A stretch of 59,614 bases of DNA from Anaerobium acetethylicum (lineage in GTDB: Bacteria; Bacillota; Clostridia; Lachnospirales; Lachnospiraceae), in the NCBI RefSeq assembly GCF_900096945.1, contig NZ_FMKA01000022.1:1-59614 (forward strand), written 5' to 3'. A program made the position numbers and the translations under genes. Positions 24,446 through 33,372 of the stretch are shown one piece after another (positions within the stretch are counted from its first letter, which is position 1; every line of letters begins with the position of its first letter). The notes beneath the pieces were generated by a model. That model was not told the DNA's origin and did not search any database. It saw nothing but the letters and a program-made list of their open reading frames with translations.

Positions 24446-26008
24446 TTATTTCTGTATGTGTGCCATGGTCTCTTTCAGTTTTATTAAATCTGAATCCAAA
24501 TGCTGATACATATCGATATAGAGTGGATACATCTGATCGTATACATCAGCCCATTCCTCCACAGGCTGGATGATTTCCTTTACCTGGATCAGTTTGCTGA
24601 TGGTTTCCGTAAGGTCTGGGAACACTCCGACTGCATGGCCGGCAATCAGCGTATCGCCAAAAGGAACGTCACCTGATTTTTCATCCAGAATGTAGACCGG
24701 CATGCGGAGCATGGAGGCTTTGATCTGGCACCAGACACGGCTCTTCGAACCGCCTCCGGTGATGCGCAGGCAGTCTGCTTTTGCTCCGGTATCTTTGATT
24801 GTCGTCATGACATGGCGGAGGGCAAATGCAGTTCCTTCAAATACAGAACGGATGATGTCCTTGCGCTCGGTATCCAGAGACAATCCGATGAACATGCCTT
24901 TCGCATGGGAATTCCACAAAGGAGCCCGTTCGCCTAACAGATACGGGAAATAGATCAGTCCGCCGCTTCCTGGTTCTGATTCGGCAGCCAGCTGATTGAG
25001 ATGCTCATAAACGTTGATGTTGTGCAGGGCGGCATAATCCTGCTCCGCCTTGCCGAAGGTGTCCAGATACCATTTGATGGATGCGCCGCTTGTATTGATC
25101 GGTGCGTCGAAGATATAAGGCATTCCGGTAATGGAGCAGGGTTTTGTTACAACCGGAAGGTCTGACTGGCTTGGTTTGTCATGCCCCACAAAAACAAGGG
25201 AAGTGGTTCCGGAAGATTCCCCGGCTTCCCCGATTTGGCTCAGGCCTGTGGCATACATGGACGCCATGGCATCGCTGGCCCCTGCAACGACGGGAATCCC
25301 GCTGACCAGTCCGGTTTCGGCGGCTGCGCTCGCTGTAACAGAACCGATGATTTCATGGACGGCTTTTGGCTGCGGCAGTATGGAATTCAGATCGACACCG
25401 ATTACATCAGAGATTTCATCAGACCATTTCAAAGTATTGATATCAAGACACTGGCATCTTGCAGCCTGGTCGATATCCATAGTCATCTGACCGGTTAGTT
25501 TAAAATTCAGATAGGAGCTTGCCTGCATAATCCGGTAAGTCTTTGCGAAAAGTTCCGGCTCATTCTTTTTGAACCAGAGAATCTTATTCGGTAAAAATGC
25601 CACATCCGGCTGGGCACCGATGATAGAGACATATCTGTCAAAGCCGATGGTATCGATGATATACTGCAGTTCACCGGCAGAGCGTGCGTCCATCCAGATC
25701 AGGGCGTTTCTCAAAGGATTTCCTTCCCTGTCCAGCGGAAGCATGGTCACCGTCTGGGAACTGATGGAGATGCCCCGGATTTTTCTGACGATTTCAGGAC
25801 CTGCCTGTTCTGTGACTGCACGCAGGATCTCTGCTGTATGTTCCCACCAGGCTCCAGGATCCTGCTCCACCATGCCCGGACCCGGAAAAATCAGCGAATT
25901 TGCTCTGGAAGCGGATGAGACGACAGTTCCGTGCTCATCCATGATGATTGCCTTTACATTTGTAGTTCCAAGGTCAATCCCAAGCAGATAGTTTTCAATA
26001 TTACGCAT
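24446..26008 (-). CDS. FGGY-family carbohydrate kinase (xylulokinase-like)
   Basis: A 520-residue sugar kinase with two ribonuclease-H-like ATPase halves. The N-terminal phosphate loop is LLGIDLGTTNVKAIIMD, the sugar-side motif is WMDARSAGEL, and the C-terminal adenosine motif is RITGGGSKSRVW. FGGY kinases phosphorylate pentuloses, gluconate, glycerol and similar sugars; xylulose or another ketose is likely. GGAGG precedes the ATG. It stands alone between a bidirectional terminator and hairpin element copy 3. It may feed sugars released by the deglycosidases into the pentose phosphate pathway. Confidence 0.88.
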   Translation of the reverse strand: MRNIENYLLGIDLGTTNVKAIIMDEHGTVVSSASRANSLIFPGPGMVEQDPGAWWEHTAEILRAVTEQAGPEIVRKIRGISISSQTVTMLPLDREGNPLRNALIWMDARSAGELQYIIDTIGFDRYVSIIGAQPDVAFLPNKILWFKKNEPELFAKTYRIMQASSYLNFKLTGQMTMDIDQAARCQCLDINTLKWSDEISDVIGVDLNSILPQPKAVHEIIGSVTASAAAETGLVSGIPVVAGASDAMASMYATGLSQIGEAGESSGTTSLVFVGHDKPSQSDLPVVTKPCSITGMPYIFDAPINTSGASIKWYLDTFGKAEQDYAALHNINVYEHLNQLAAESEPGSGGLIYFPYLLGERAPLWNSHAKGMFIGLSLDTERKDIIRSVFEGTAFALRHVMTTIKDTGAKADCLRITGGGSKSRVWCQIKASMLRMPVYILDEKSGDVPFGDTLIAGHAVGVFPDLTETISKLIQVKEIIQPVEEWADVYDQMYPLYIDMYQHLDSDLIKLKETMAHIQK

Positions 26009-26165
26009 GTATCATGTTCCTCCACATTTGTTTATTTAAAAGATAGTCAGCTGTTAAATAACAATCATGAGCACAATGATATAATCCTATATTTATGATA
26101 ACAGAATCAGTAGAAATGCTCAAAAAGATATTTGCCGTTAGGAAGAGGAAATTCACTATCAGGAG

Positions 26166-26431
26166 TAGCGCGTCAAAAGCCCATTTACAGAATGGTATTC
26201 GTCAATTTGCACAAGTTTTAATAATGAGGACGTGATGCAAAACATGTTTATTCGCAGCGCGCTCTCGCTTAGATGAAGACGTAGTGGTACGTAAGGTCGC
26301 AAAATACGCGGCCCAAGTACCAATGTCTTCATAAAGCTGCTCATTAAATCATGTTTTGTATCACTGCATGATAGGTATCGAATGTGCAAATTGACGAAGC
26401 CGAACGTTACAAGAGGGCTTTTGACGCGCTA
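26166..26431. repeat. MITE-like hairpin element, copy 3 (full length, 266 bp)
   Basis: The only complete copy. Outer 17-bp perfect terminal repeats TAGCGCGTCAAAAGCCC (26166-26182) and GGGCTTTTGACGCGCTA (26415-26431) enclose the inner 14-bp pair (26200-26213 and 26383-26396) and the central stems. The whole unit can fold as one long hairpin. It occupies most of the 590-bp gap between the kinase and zinc dehydrogenase genes; the rest of the gap holds no visible gene. Confidence 0.85.
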
Positions 26432-26598
26432 ATCTTATCAGGGCAAAACGGAATTTTTTCCTTTATGTAGTGGCAATTAACGGTTTGAACCGGAAAAAAG
26501 AATTGCCTATACTTAGGGCAGAAATTGAAAAGTTTGATGTAGCTGTTCAGAAAATAGCCTGAATGGTTACGGTTTGATTTGAAAGGAGCATAAAAGAT

Positions 26599-27645
26599 AT
26601 GAAAATGAAAGCGGCAATGATGTACGGACCAAGCGACATTCGTGTAGAAATGGTGGAGAAGCCAGCTTGTCCAAAGGACGGTCTGATTTTAAAAATAATG
26701 GCGGTAGGATTATGTGGATCGGATATCCGTAACCTGACCTGCGATTCCAGAAAAGGAAAATATCCGTTTATATACGGCCATGAAATTGTAGGTATTGTAG
26801 ATGAAATAGGTCCAGAAGAAACAAAATATAAAGTGGGTGACAGATTATTCCTCTTCCCGGGCACATACTGTATGGAATGTGACGACTGTATCAGCGGTCA
26901 CAGCGAAAACTGTACGAATGTGGAAAAAGGAATTGCAGGAACAGGCGGATTCGCACAGTATGTTGCGGTACCGGCAAGAAAGATCGAACTGGGCGGCATC
27001 TATGAAATTCCGGAAGATGTAAGCTTTGAAGCGGCAAGCCTTGGAGAGCCGTTAACATCGGTATATGCCTGTGAGGAGAATGTAGGCGTCGGATATCCTG
27101 ATACACTGGTAATCATCGGGGCAGGTCCGATTGGATGCTTTATGGCTCAGCTGGCGAAAATCAGAGGGGCCCAGAAGATCATCATGATTGATATCAACGA
27201 TATACGTTTGAAAATGGCAAAGGATTTTGGCGTGGACGACACTATCAACAGCGCAAAAGAAGATCCTATAGAAGCAGTGAAAAAGCTGACAAATGGATTG
27301 GGAGCAGACAAAGTAATCTCTGCAAATCCCTCGAATGCGGCACAGGCACAGAGTATTTTTATGGTTAAAAAAGGCGGCCTGGTCGTATTCTTTGGCGGAG
27401 TTCCGAAAGGATCCCTGACGGAATTGGATACAAATTACATCCACTACAATAATATCTGGATCAAAGGACATTTTGGAGCTTCCTACATCCAGTCGAAAAG
27501 AGCATATGAACTGGCAATTTCAGATGCTTTCCCAACAGAAAAATTCATCACGCATAAACTGTCGTTAAGCAGGATCAATGAAGGGATCGAGCTGACAAGG
27601 ACAGGCGAGGCGATCAAGGTCGTGCTGCTTCCCCAGGAAGATTAA
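26599..27645 (+). CDS. Zinc-dependent medium-chain (sorbitol-type) dehydrogenase
   Basis: A 348-residue MDR alcohol dehydrogenase. Catalytic zinc ligands are in GLCGSD and YGHEIVG. The structural zinc lobe is CMECDDCISGHSENC, and the NAD loop is IIGAGPIGCFMAQLAK. It oxidises a polyol or sugar hydroxyl, as sorbitol or threonine dehydrogenases do. AAAGGAG lies upstream of the ATG. It stands after hairpin element copy 3 and before a PRD-type regulator. A role in oxidising or reducing sugars from glycoside cleavage is likely, but the substrate is not readable. Confidence 0.9.
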   Translation: MKMKAAMMYGPSDIRVEMVEKPACPKDGLILKIMAVGLCGSDIRNLTCDSRKGKYPFIYGHEIVGIVDEIGPEETKYKVGDRLFLFPGTYCMECDDCISGHSENCTNVEKGIAGTGGFAQYVAVPARKIELGGIYEIPEDVSFEAASLGEPLTSVYACEENVGVGYPDTLVIIGAGPIGCFMAQLAKIRGAQKIIMIDINDIRLKMAKDFGVDDTINSAKEDPIEAVKKLTNGLGADKVISANPSNAAQAQSIFMVKKGGLVVFFGGVPKGSLTELDTNYIHYNNIWIKGHFGASYIQSKRAYELAISDAFPTEKFITHKLSLSRINEGIELTRTGEAIKVVLLPQED

Positions 27646-27777
27646 GTGTTATGGGTTACTGCACGCTCAGTGAAAAGTAATACGCGAATCCTGATCCGGC
27701 AGGGAGCCTCCGTTAGCAAGTGTATATGGCCTGGAATCATGCTATAATAGGGGCATGATTTTAGCACGGAGGATACT

Positions 27778-29649
27778 ATGGAAGAATACAAATTACATAC
27801 AAGGCAGAGGAAGCTTCTTTACCTTTTAAACTGCAGGCATGGCATTGCAAATGGCAAAGAGCTTTCTGCAAAATTAGGCGTATCCGAAAGAACGCTCCGC
27901 AATGATATCGCAGCGGTCAACGAGGCGATGGAGGCATACGGATTACAGATAAAAGCAGTTCCTGGAAAAGGATATTATCTTCAGATGGAAGACCGTAAGG
28001 TGCTGCACGAACTGTTTTCAGGAAAAGAGAATATCCAGACAAAAGAAGACCGTATCAGGTATCTGATCATGAAGCTGGTGCAGAGCGAAGAAGGGTGCGA
28101 CCTGCGGGATCTGGAAGACGATATGTTTATCAGCAGGACGACCCTGGAAAACGATATCAAAGAAATCAGGCTGCGGATTACGGAGAATAAGCCGTATCTG
28201 AACATGCACCGCAAAGGAAACTTTGTAAGTCTGGACAATGACGAAATCAAGAAGCGGAACATTCTGATCCGTCTCTATTGCGAAAACTGGGATTACGATT
28301 CCAGAGACGGAATCGTGTTGAAAGACGATGTCATCAATCAGGAAATTCTGAATCAGATCAGGACGGAAATGAAAGAAATTCTGAAAAAACATGAGATTGA
28401 ACTGGATGATTTCGGATTGATTTATCTGATTCTGGCGATTGCAGTCTCCTATTCCAGGATGCTGGAAGATTACAGGCTGGATGCGTCAGACCGTATCTGC
28501 ACGGAGCGGTCAGTCTGCGAAGCGGTCAGGGAGCTGATGGACAGGCTGCAGATATTATGGGAGCTGGAAATCGGAGAACCTGAATACGGGTGGATCGCAG
28601 CAATACTGGAGCAGCTGGTCCTGCTGAATTTCAATACCTATACAAAAGAAGAAGCAGCCAGCAGAACAGACCTCAGATGCAGCCAGCTGGTGGAGCAGCT
28701 ATCAGGTGAAATGAAGGAAAGGTATCATCTGGATTTTTCACAGGATGACAGGCTTTATGCCGCTATGCTCATCCACGTACAGGCCTTGATGAACAGCATG
28801 ATATCCGTTCAGATGCAGAGCCGGTATCTGATGGAAGAGCTTAAGATGCAGCATCCGTTCTTAGGTGATGTTTCCCATTATCTTTGCAGGCGTCTGGAGC
28901 AATTGTGCGATTTGAAGCTGGATCAGGAGGAAGAGAATTACCTGCTCCCCATGCTGATCACCGCCCAGGGTAAATTGCTTGAGAACCTGCGTGGAAAAGG
29001 GATCAAAACAGTGGTGGTCAGCCATCTGAACGCCAGTCTCACCTACTATCTGATGGACAGGATACAGAAGATGTACGCTGGGAAAGTGGAGCTGGAAGGA
29101 CCGTTCCCGATCTATGACAGGGATAACATCGACAAGGTGCATCCGGCTCTTATCATCACGACTGTGCAGATGGATGTATTCCGACAATTTGACACACCGG
29201 TCATAACGGTTTCTCCGCTGATAGACGAGAAAGATCAGAAGAAAATAGAACAGCATATTCAGAAGGCGGAATCCGAATATCTGTATCCGAAGCTTCCGAA
29301 TGCACAGGAAGCCTATTTCCGCAAGGATCTGATTCTTCAGATTGAGCGGAAGGCAGACCTGACAGAAGTGCTGTCAATTATGGAAGAGAACCTGAGAGGA
29401 AACATGTATGTCAGCGATGAAGTACAGCTTGACTTGAAACGATGCTACTATGCGCTGCTGAAGAACGATACGTTATTCCTGTATGTGATTGGGGATAAGG
29501 CGCAGAAGACCATAGCCAGTGTTGCAGAATGCAGATATACGGTAGTTTGGAAGCAGATGCGGAACATCAGGAAAATTATGCTGATGGTCATCAATGAAGA
29601 AGAACGTTGTTATCTGGGAAGCTTCTATCAGATGGCGATGGATCTGTAA
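27778..29649 (+). CDS. BglG/MtlR-type PRD transcriptional regulator lacking key phospho-residues
   Basis: A 623-residue regulator. An HTH_11 domain (8-60) and a second HTH (about 105-150) are followed by two PRD-like segments (about 190-400), an EIIB-like fold (about 405-500) and a C-terminal tail where an EIIA would be. PRD2 keeps a His in LIHVQALMN. The usual His of PRD1 (here IYLILAIAV) and the P-loop Cys of EIIB (here VVVSHLNAS) are missing, so normal PTS phosphorylation control may be reduced or lost. CGGAGG precedes the ATG, with TATAAT at 27743. No PTS gene is adjacent; hairpin element copy 4 follows 12 bp after the stop. Confidence 0.8.
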   Translation: MEEYKLHTRQRKLLYLLNCRHGIANGKELSAKLGVSERTLRNDIAAVNEAMEAYGLQIKAVPGKGYYLQMEDRKVLHELFSGKENIQTKEDRIRYLIMKLVQSEEGCDLRDLEDDMFISRTTLENDIKEIRLRITENKPYLNMHRKGNFVSLDNDEIKKRNILIRLYCENWDYDSRDGIVLKDDVINQEILNQIRTEMKEILKKHEIELDDFGLIYLILAIAVSYSRMLEDYRLDASDRICTERSVCEAVRELMDRLQILWELEIGEPEYGWIAAILEQLVLLNFNTYTKEEAASRTDLRCSQLVEQLSGEMKERYHLDFSQDDRLYAAMLIHVQALMNSMISVQMQSRYLMEELKMQHPFLGDVSHYLCRRLEQLCDLKLDQEEENYLLPMLITAQGKLLENLRGKGIKTVVVSHLNASLTYYLMDRIQKMYAGKVELEGPFPIYDRDNIDKVHPALIITTVQMDVFRQFDTPVITVSPLIDEKDQKKIEQHIQKAESEYLYPKLPNAQEAYFRKDLILQIERKADLTEVLSIMEENLRGNMYVSDEVQLDLKRCYYALLKNDTLFLYVIGDKAQKTIASVAECRYTVVWKQMRNIRKIMLMVINEEERCYLGSFYQMAMDL

Positions 29650-29661
29650 AGGAAAAGGCGG

Positions 29662-29853
29662 ATTTGCACAAGTTTGTATAATGAGGACGTGATACAAAAC
29701 ATGTTCATTCGCAGCGCGCTCTCGCTTAGATGAAGACGTAGTGGTACGTAGGGCCGCAGAATACGCGGCCCAAATACCAACGTCTTCATAAAGCTGCTCA
29801 TTAAACAATGTTTTGTATCACTGCGTGTCAGATGGCGGATGTGCAAATTGACG
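29662..29853. repeat. MITE-like hairpin element, copy 4 (no outer arms)
   Basis: Inner terminal repeats ATTTGCACA (29662) and TGTGCAAATTGACG (29840-29853) bound the same nested stems; the tip is GGGCCGC/GCGGCCC. Both outer arms seen in copy 3 are absent. It lies between the PRD regulator stop and the HAD hydrolase gene. Confidence 0.82.
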
Positions 29854-29906
29854 AAGCCACTTTGTTCTAAAATGTGATATAGGAAAAAGAGAGAGAAGGA
29901 AACAGG

Positions 29907-30725
29907 ATGGGCAAGATTATTTTTTTGGATATAGATGGAACAATTAGGGATTTCGATGGATATGTTCCCGATTCTGCTGTAGAGGTGATCCGACAGGCAA
30001 GAAAGAATGGACACCAGGTGTGCATCAGCACAGGCAGGCCGTATTGCCAGATTGAGGATCGGATAAAGAAAATCGGATTTGATGGGATTATATCCGGATC
30101 AGGAAGTTATGTGGAATATGAAGGGAATTGTTTAAGCCAGAAGTATTTTTCGATGCCACTATACAAATCGATTTGCAGGTATCTCCTGGAAAGGAACTGC
30201 GTGATCGAGCTGCAGACCTATAAAGAAAGCTGTATTCTCAGAGAACAGGTGGAAGCATTCCAAAATATCGGGGAGAGGATCCAGAAAAAACTCGGAGAAC
30301 AGGCGCGTAAAGTGGTGCATATGCCGCAGATTGTGGAATCGGAAGAAGAAATGGTTAACGTTGAAAAGATTCTGTTTTTCAGCAATGATCTTTCTAACGA
30401 AAAACTGACAGAGGATTGGAACGGACTTCTCCATGTAGTGCCTGTCAGCATCCCGAATCCGGAGAAATGGGGAGGAGAAATCACTCCAATAGGGATCAAT
30501 AAAGCGGAGGGAATCCGCAGCATTCTGGAAGCAGGCAGATTCAGTGAATCGGACGTCGTTGCAATTGGAGATAGCGAGAACGATATCGAGATGATTCGAT
30601 TGGCATCGGTTGGGATTGCAATGGGAAATGGAACATCAAGAGTAAAGGAAGAAGCCGATATGATTACGGATTCGCTTAGAGAAGACGGAATAAAAAAGGC
30701 ATTTCGAAAATTGGGAATAGTGTAG
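29907..30725 (+). CDS. Cof-type HAD-IIB family phosphatase
   Basis: A 272-residue HAD hydrolase. Motif I is FLDIDGT with catalytic Asp8 and Asp10, motif II is ISTGRP, and motif IV is AIGDSENDIEMI. The IIB cap lies in the middle. These enzymes remove phosphate from sugar phosphates or cofactors such as FMN precursors in the cytoplasm. GAAGGAAA precedes the ATG. It is not tightly linked to a partner gene: hairpin element copy 4 precedes it and a 209-bp gap follows. Its role here may be house-keeping of sugar phosphates. Confidence 0.88.
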   Translation: MGKIIFLDIDGTIRDFDGYVPDSAVEVIRQARKNGHQVCISTGRPYCQIEDRIKKIGFDGIISGSGSYVEYEGNCLSQKYFSMPLYKSICRYLLERNCVIELQTYKESCILREQVEAFQNIGERIQKKLGEQARKVVHMPQIVESEEEMVNVEKILFFSNDLSNEKLTEDWNGLLHVVPVSIPNPEKWGGEITPIGINKAEGIRSILEAGRFSESDVVAIGDSENDIEMIRLASVGIAMGNGTSRVKEEADMITDSLREDGIKKAFRKLGIV

Positions 30726-30839
30726 CTGTAATTAACGGCAAGGAGAATGTGGAAACAAAAAAGAAAATGCATAAATTGAACATTTTAAAAGAAACTGTCA
30801 TGTCAATTCACATAAGAAACGAATATACTTTATTTGAAA

Positions 30840-30861
30840 GATAGTCAAAAGATAGTCAAAA
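30840..30861. repeat. Two tandem 11-bp repeats upstream of the aldolase operon
   Basis: GATAGTCAAAA is repeated directly in the 209-bp space before the 30935 gene. It could be a regulator site of the core deglycosidase operon, but no regulator match is known. Confidence 0.4.
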
Positions 30862-30934
30862 GCACAGTCAGCATAATTAGTTTTATGTACAATAGGTTAT
30901 TATTCAGTAATCAAGTAATAGCATAACAGGAAGG

Positions 30935-31585
30935 ATGAAACGAATCATGAAGTATGAAAAAATCAGAAAACAGGTATTAGAGGCAATTTTAGAGGCAGTG
31001 GATTCAGGGTTGATCAAAGGAACCTCTGGCAACATTGCATTAAAAGATGACGAGGAAGATGTAATCGCAATTACGCCAAGCGGAATCGCGTATAAGACAA
31101 TGAAAGCAGAAGATATCGCAATCGTTGATATGAATGGAAAATGGCTGGACGGTCCGTATAAACCATCTTCAGAAGCACCGATGCATACAGCAGTCATAAG
31201 AGCAAGAAAAGACGTAAAGGCAACCGTTCATACACATGGAATGTTTGCAACGATCATGGCAATGGGAGACGAAGAGTTACAGCCTACAACTCCTCCACAG
31301 TCAGAATTCGTACCTGTAAAAGTAGTACCATTCACAATGCCTGGAAGCAAGGATCTCGCTCAGATCGTTGTAGATACCCTTGGCGATGGAAGAGCAGTTC
31401 TGTTAAAGAATCACGGAATGTTCTGCTGTGGAAAAGATATCAAGGCAGCGATGGCAGCCACTGTCTATACAGAAGAAATGGCAACAACAGCATACTATGC
31501 TAAATTGTTAGGTACATTCAATCCGATGCCGGAAGAAGCAATCCTGAAAATGAAGGAATTGATTGCAGCTGACCAGGCAGTATAA
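30935..31585 (+). CDS. Class II aldolase/adducin family (fuculose- or ribulose-phosphate type)
   Basis: A 216-residue zinc aldolase or epimerase. The family zinc ligands and catalytic acid are all present: Glu80 (SSEAPMH), His99 and His101 (HTHG) and His160 (NHGMFC). It cleaves or epimerises L-fuculose-1-phosphate, L-ribulose-5-phosphate or related sugars. The ribosome binding site AGGAAGG touches the first ATG; a second ATG at 30947 is possible. A terminator at 31615 separates it from the next gene. As the first gene before the deglycosidase cluster it may handle the sugar part after C-C cleavage. Confidence 0.87.
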   Translation: MKRIMKYEKIRKQVLEAILEAVDSGLIKGTSGNIALKDDEEDVIAITPSGIAYKTMKAEDIAIVDMNGKWLDGPYKPSSEAPMHTAVIRARKDVKATVHTHGMFATIMAMGDEELQPTTPPQSEFVPVKVVPFTMPGSKDLAQIVVDTLGDGRAVLLKNHGMFCCGKDIKAAMAATVYTEEMATTAYYAKLLGTFNPMPEEAILKMKELIAADQAV

Positions 31586-31614
31586 CAGCCTGAAAGCATT
31601 GATTTTAATGAGAG

Positions 31615-31653
31615 AGAACAATTTTTCGAATAGAGAAATTGTTCTTTTTTTTT
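31615..31653 (+). terminator. Rho-independent terminator after the aldolase gene
   Basis: GAACAATTT pairs with AAATTGTTC, followed by nine T. Downstream genes therefore need their own promoter or read-through. Confidence 0.75.
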
Positions 31654-31780
31654 ACAGCAAAAAAGCGAGAATGAAATTATGTCGAAAATGACTGTGATAA
31701 CAGTAAGAATTAGACTGTGGCCGCAAGCGGCAGATTATATAATAGAACTATCAATAAAATTGAATTCGGAGGATGAAAGA

Positions 31781-32875
31781 ATGAAAAAAGTTAAAATCGG
31801 TATTGTTGGATGCGGCGGCATCGCGAATCAGAAACATCTGCCTTCCCTGAAGGCCTGTGGCGGAAAAAATGAAATCGTTGCGTTCTGCGACATCATAGAA
31901 GAAAGAGCAGTCAAGGCTGCGGAAAAATACGGAACACCGGATGCAAAGATCTATACGGATTACCTGGAATTCATGAAAAATGAAGAAATCGAAGCTGTCC
32001 ATGTATGTACGCCTAATGTGTCCCATTCACCAATCACGGTAGCGGCACTCCAGGCAGGAAAACATGTTATCTGCGAGAAGCCGATGGCGCACTGCACTGC
32101 AGACGCCCAGAAGATGATGGATGCGTGGAAAGAGTCCGGCAAGAAATTCACAATCGGGTACCAGAACAGGTTCCGCGATGATACGACAGCATTAAGCAAA
32201 GCCTGCCAAAATGGCAAGCTCGGTGATATTTATTTCGCAAAGGCCCATGCAATAAGGCGCAGGGCAGTACCTACATGGGGCGTATTCCCTGATAAATCAC
32301 TGCAGGGCGGCGGACCACTGATCGATATCGGAACACATGCACTCGATATCACCCTGTGGATGATGGACAACTACAAGCCGGTATCCGTAACGGGTTCGGT
32401 ATTCAACAAGATGAGGGACAAATTTGAAGGAAACGTGTTCGGACCATGGGATCCGGAAACATTTGAAGTAGAAGATTCGGCATTCGGATTTGTAAAGATG
32501 GAAAATGGAGCGACCGTATTTGTAGAAGCATCCTGGAACCTGAATGTACTGGAGTCAAAGGAAGCATCCACAACCTTATGCGGAACGGAAGCTGGCGCAC
32601 ACATCAACCACGGAGGCAGTTTTGCAAAAGACGAGCTGATCTATAACTATATTGAAAATGACCAGCAGATGCAGTCCACGATTTCACCGAAGGCCCAGGT
32701 AGATTTCTTCGAAGGAGGCGCTTCCGCAGAAGGCATCCGTGAAGCAGACCAGTGGCTCGATGCGATTATTGAAGACAAAGAACCTCTGGTACAGCCGGAA
32801 CAGGCATTTGTGGTAACACAGATTCTCGAAGCCATCTACAAATCTGCAGAAGAAGGAAAAGAAATCAAATTGTAA
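31781..32875 (+). CDS. Gfo/Idh/MocA oxidoreductase, likely glycoside C3 oxidase of the core cluster
   Basis: A 364-residue NAD(P)-dependent oxidoreductase. The Rossmann loop is KIGIVGCGGIANQ at residue 4, then VICEKPMAH and the substrate motif LIDIGTHALDITLW. In known gut C-glycoside operons a protein of this family (DgpA) oxidises the sugar C3 hydroxyl before cleavage. The start is set at 31781, eight bases after GGAGG; the open frame reaches 31679 but without a site. The beta subunit gene starts 24 bp after its stop, then alpha, fusion, beta, alpha and MFS genes follow in the same direction, so it is the natural partner of this set. Confidence 0.87.
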   Translation: MKKVKIGIVGCGGIANQKHLPSLKACGGKNEIVAFCDIIEERAVKAAEKYGTPDAKIYTDYLEFMKNEEIEAVHVCTPNVSHSPITVAALQAGKHVICEKPMAHCTADAQKMMDAWKESGKKFTIGYQNRFRDDTTALSKACQNGKLGDIYFAKAHAIRRRAVPTWGVFPDKSLQGGGPLIDIGTHALDITLWMMDNYKPVSVTGSVFNKMRDKFEGNVFGPWDPETFEVEDSAFGFVKMENGATVFVEASWNLNVLESKEASTTLCGTEAGAHINHGGSFAKDELIYNYIENDQQMQSTISPKAQVDFFEGGASAEGIREADQWLDAIIEDKEPLVQPEQAFVVTQILEAIYKSAEEGKEIKL

Positions 32876-32899
32876 TCGTGAAGGAAAGGTGGAAGAGAA

Positions 32900-33355
32900 A
32901 TGTTCGATCGCTTTTTAATCAGAAAAGACAGCCTGGAGAATGTGGTTTCAGGCGGTGAAGTGACAGGCTTTAAATTTGCAGTGCGCATAGCCGATTACCG
33001 CGGCTGCTTCCTGTCCCTGCACAATGGATATTATGTCGAATGCGACGGAGAGCAGTATCCCGTAAGCCTTCAGAAATTTGAAATCAACAACAGACCACCC
33101 AGAAGTTTTGAAGAAATCAGGAAATGCGTATGGGAACATTGGGATTATGACGATGAGGGATTTCTCTACATCGAAAAGAAAGGCGGCCTGCTGCCAGGCA
33201 GACATACAATCGGAATCCAGCAGTCCGTTCTTGCACAGTACGGATATATGCCATGGGACGAGGAATGGGTGAAAAACCCTCCTGTACCGGGAAAAGGATC
33301 AGGAGCAGGAAAAACGGCAGCAATCTGTAAATTTGAACTTGAGCTGCAGGCATAA
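32900..33355 (+). CDS. C-glycoside deglycosidase beta-subunit-like protein (DUF6379 type), pair 1
   Basis: A 151-residue protein built like the small beta chain of C-glycoside deglycosidases: MFDRFLIRKDSLENV, a central VRIADYRGCFLSLHNGYYV strand pair and PGRHTIGIQQS near residue 100. A beta-sandwich is expected; it caps and activates the alpha barrel. GAAAGG precedes the ATG. The alpha gene starts 17 bp after the stop. It aligns with the N-terminal halves of the 15980 and 34440 fusions and with the 36045 protein. The last 20 residues (charged and Gly-rich) are extra. Confidence 0.78.
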   Translation: MFDRFLIRKDSLENVVSGGEVTGFKFAVRIADYRGCFLSLHNGYYVECDGEQYPVSLQKFEINNRPPRSFEEIRKCVWEHWDYDDEGFLYIEKKGGLLPGRHTIGIQQSVLAQYGYMPWDEEWVKNPPVPGKGSGAGKTAAICKFELELQA

Positions 33356-33372
33356 CGGAGGTGAAGAAGGCT

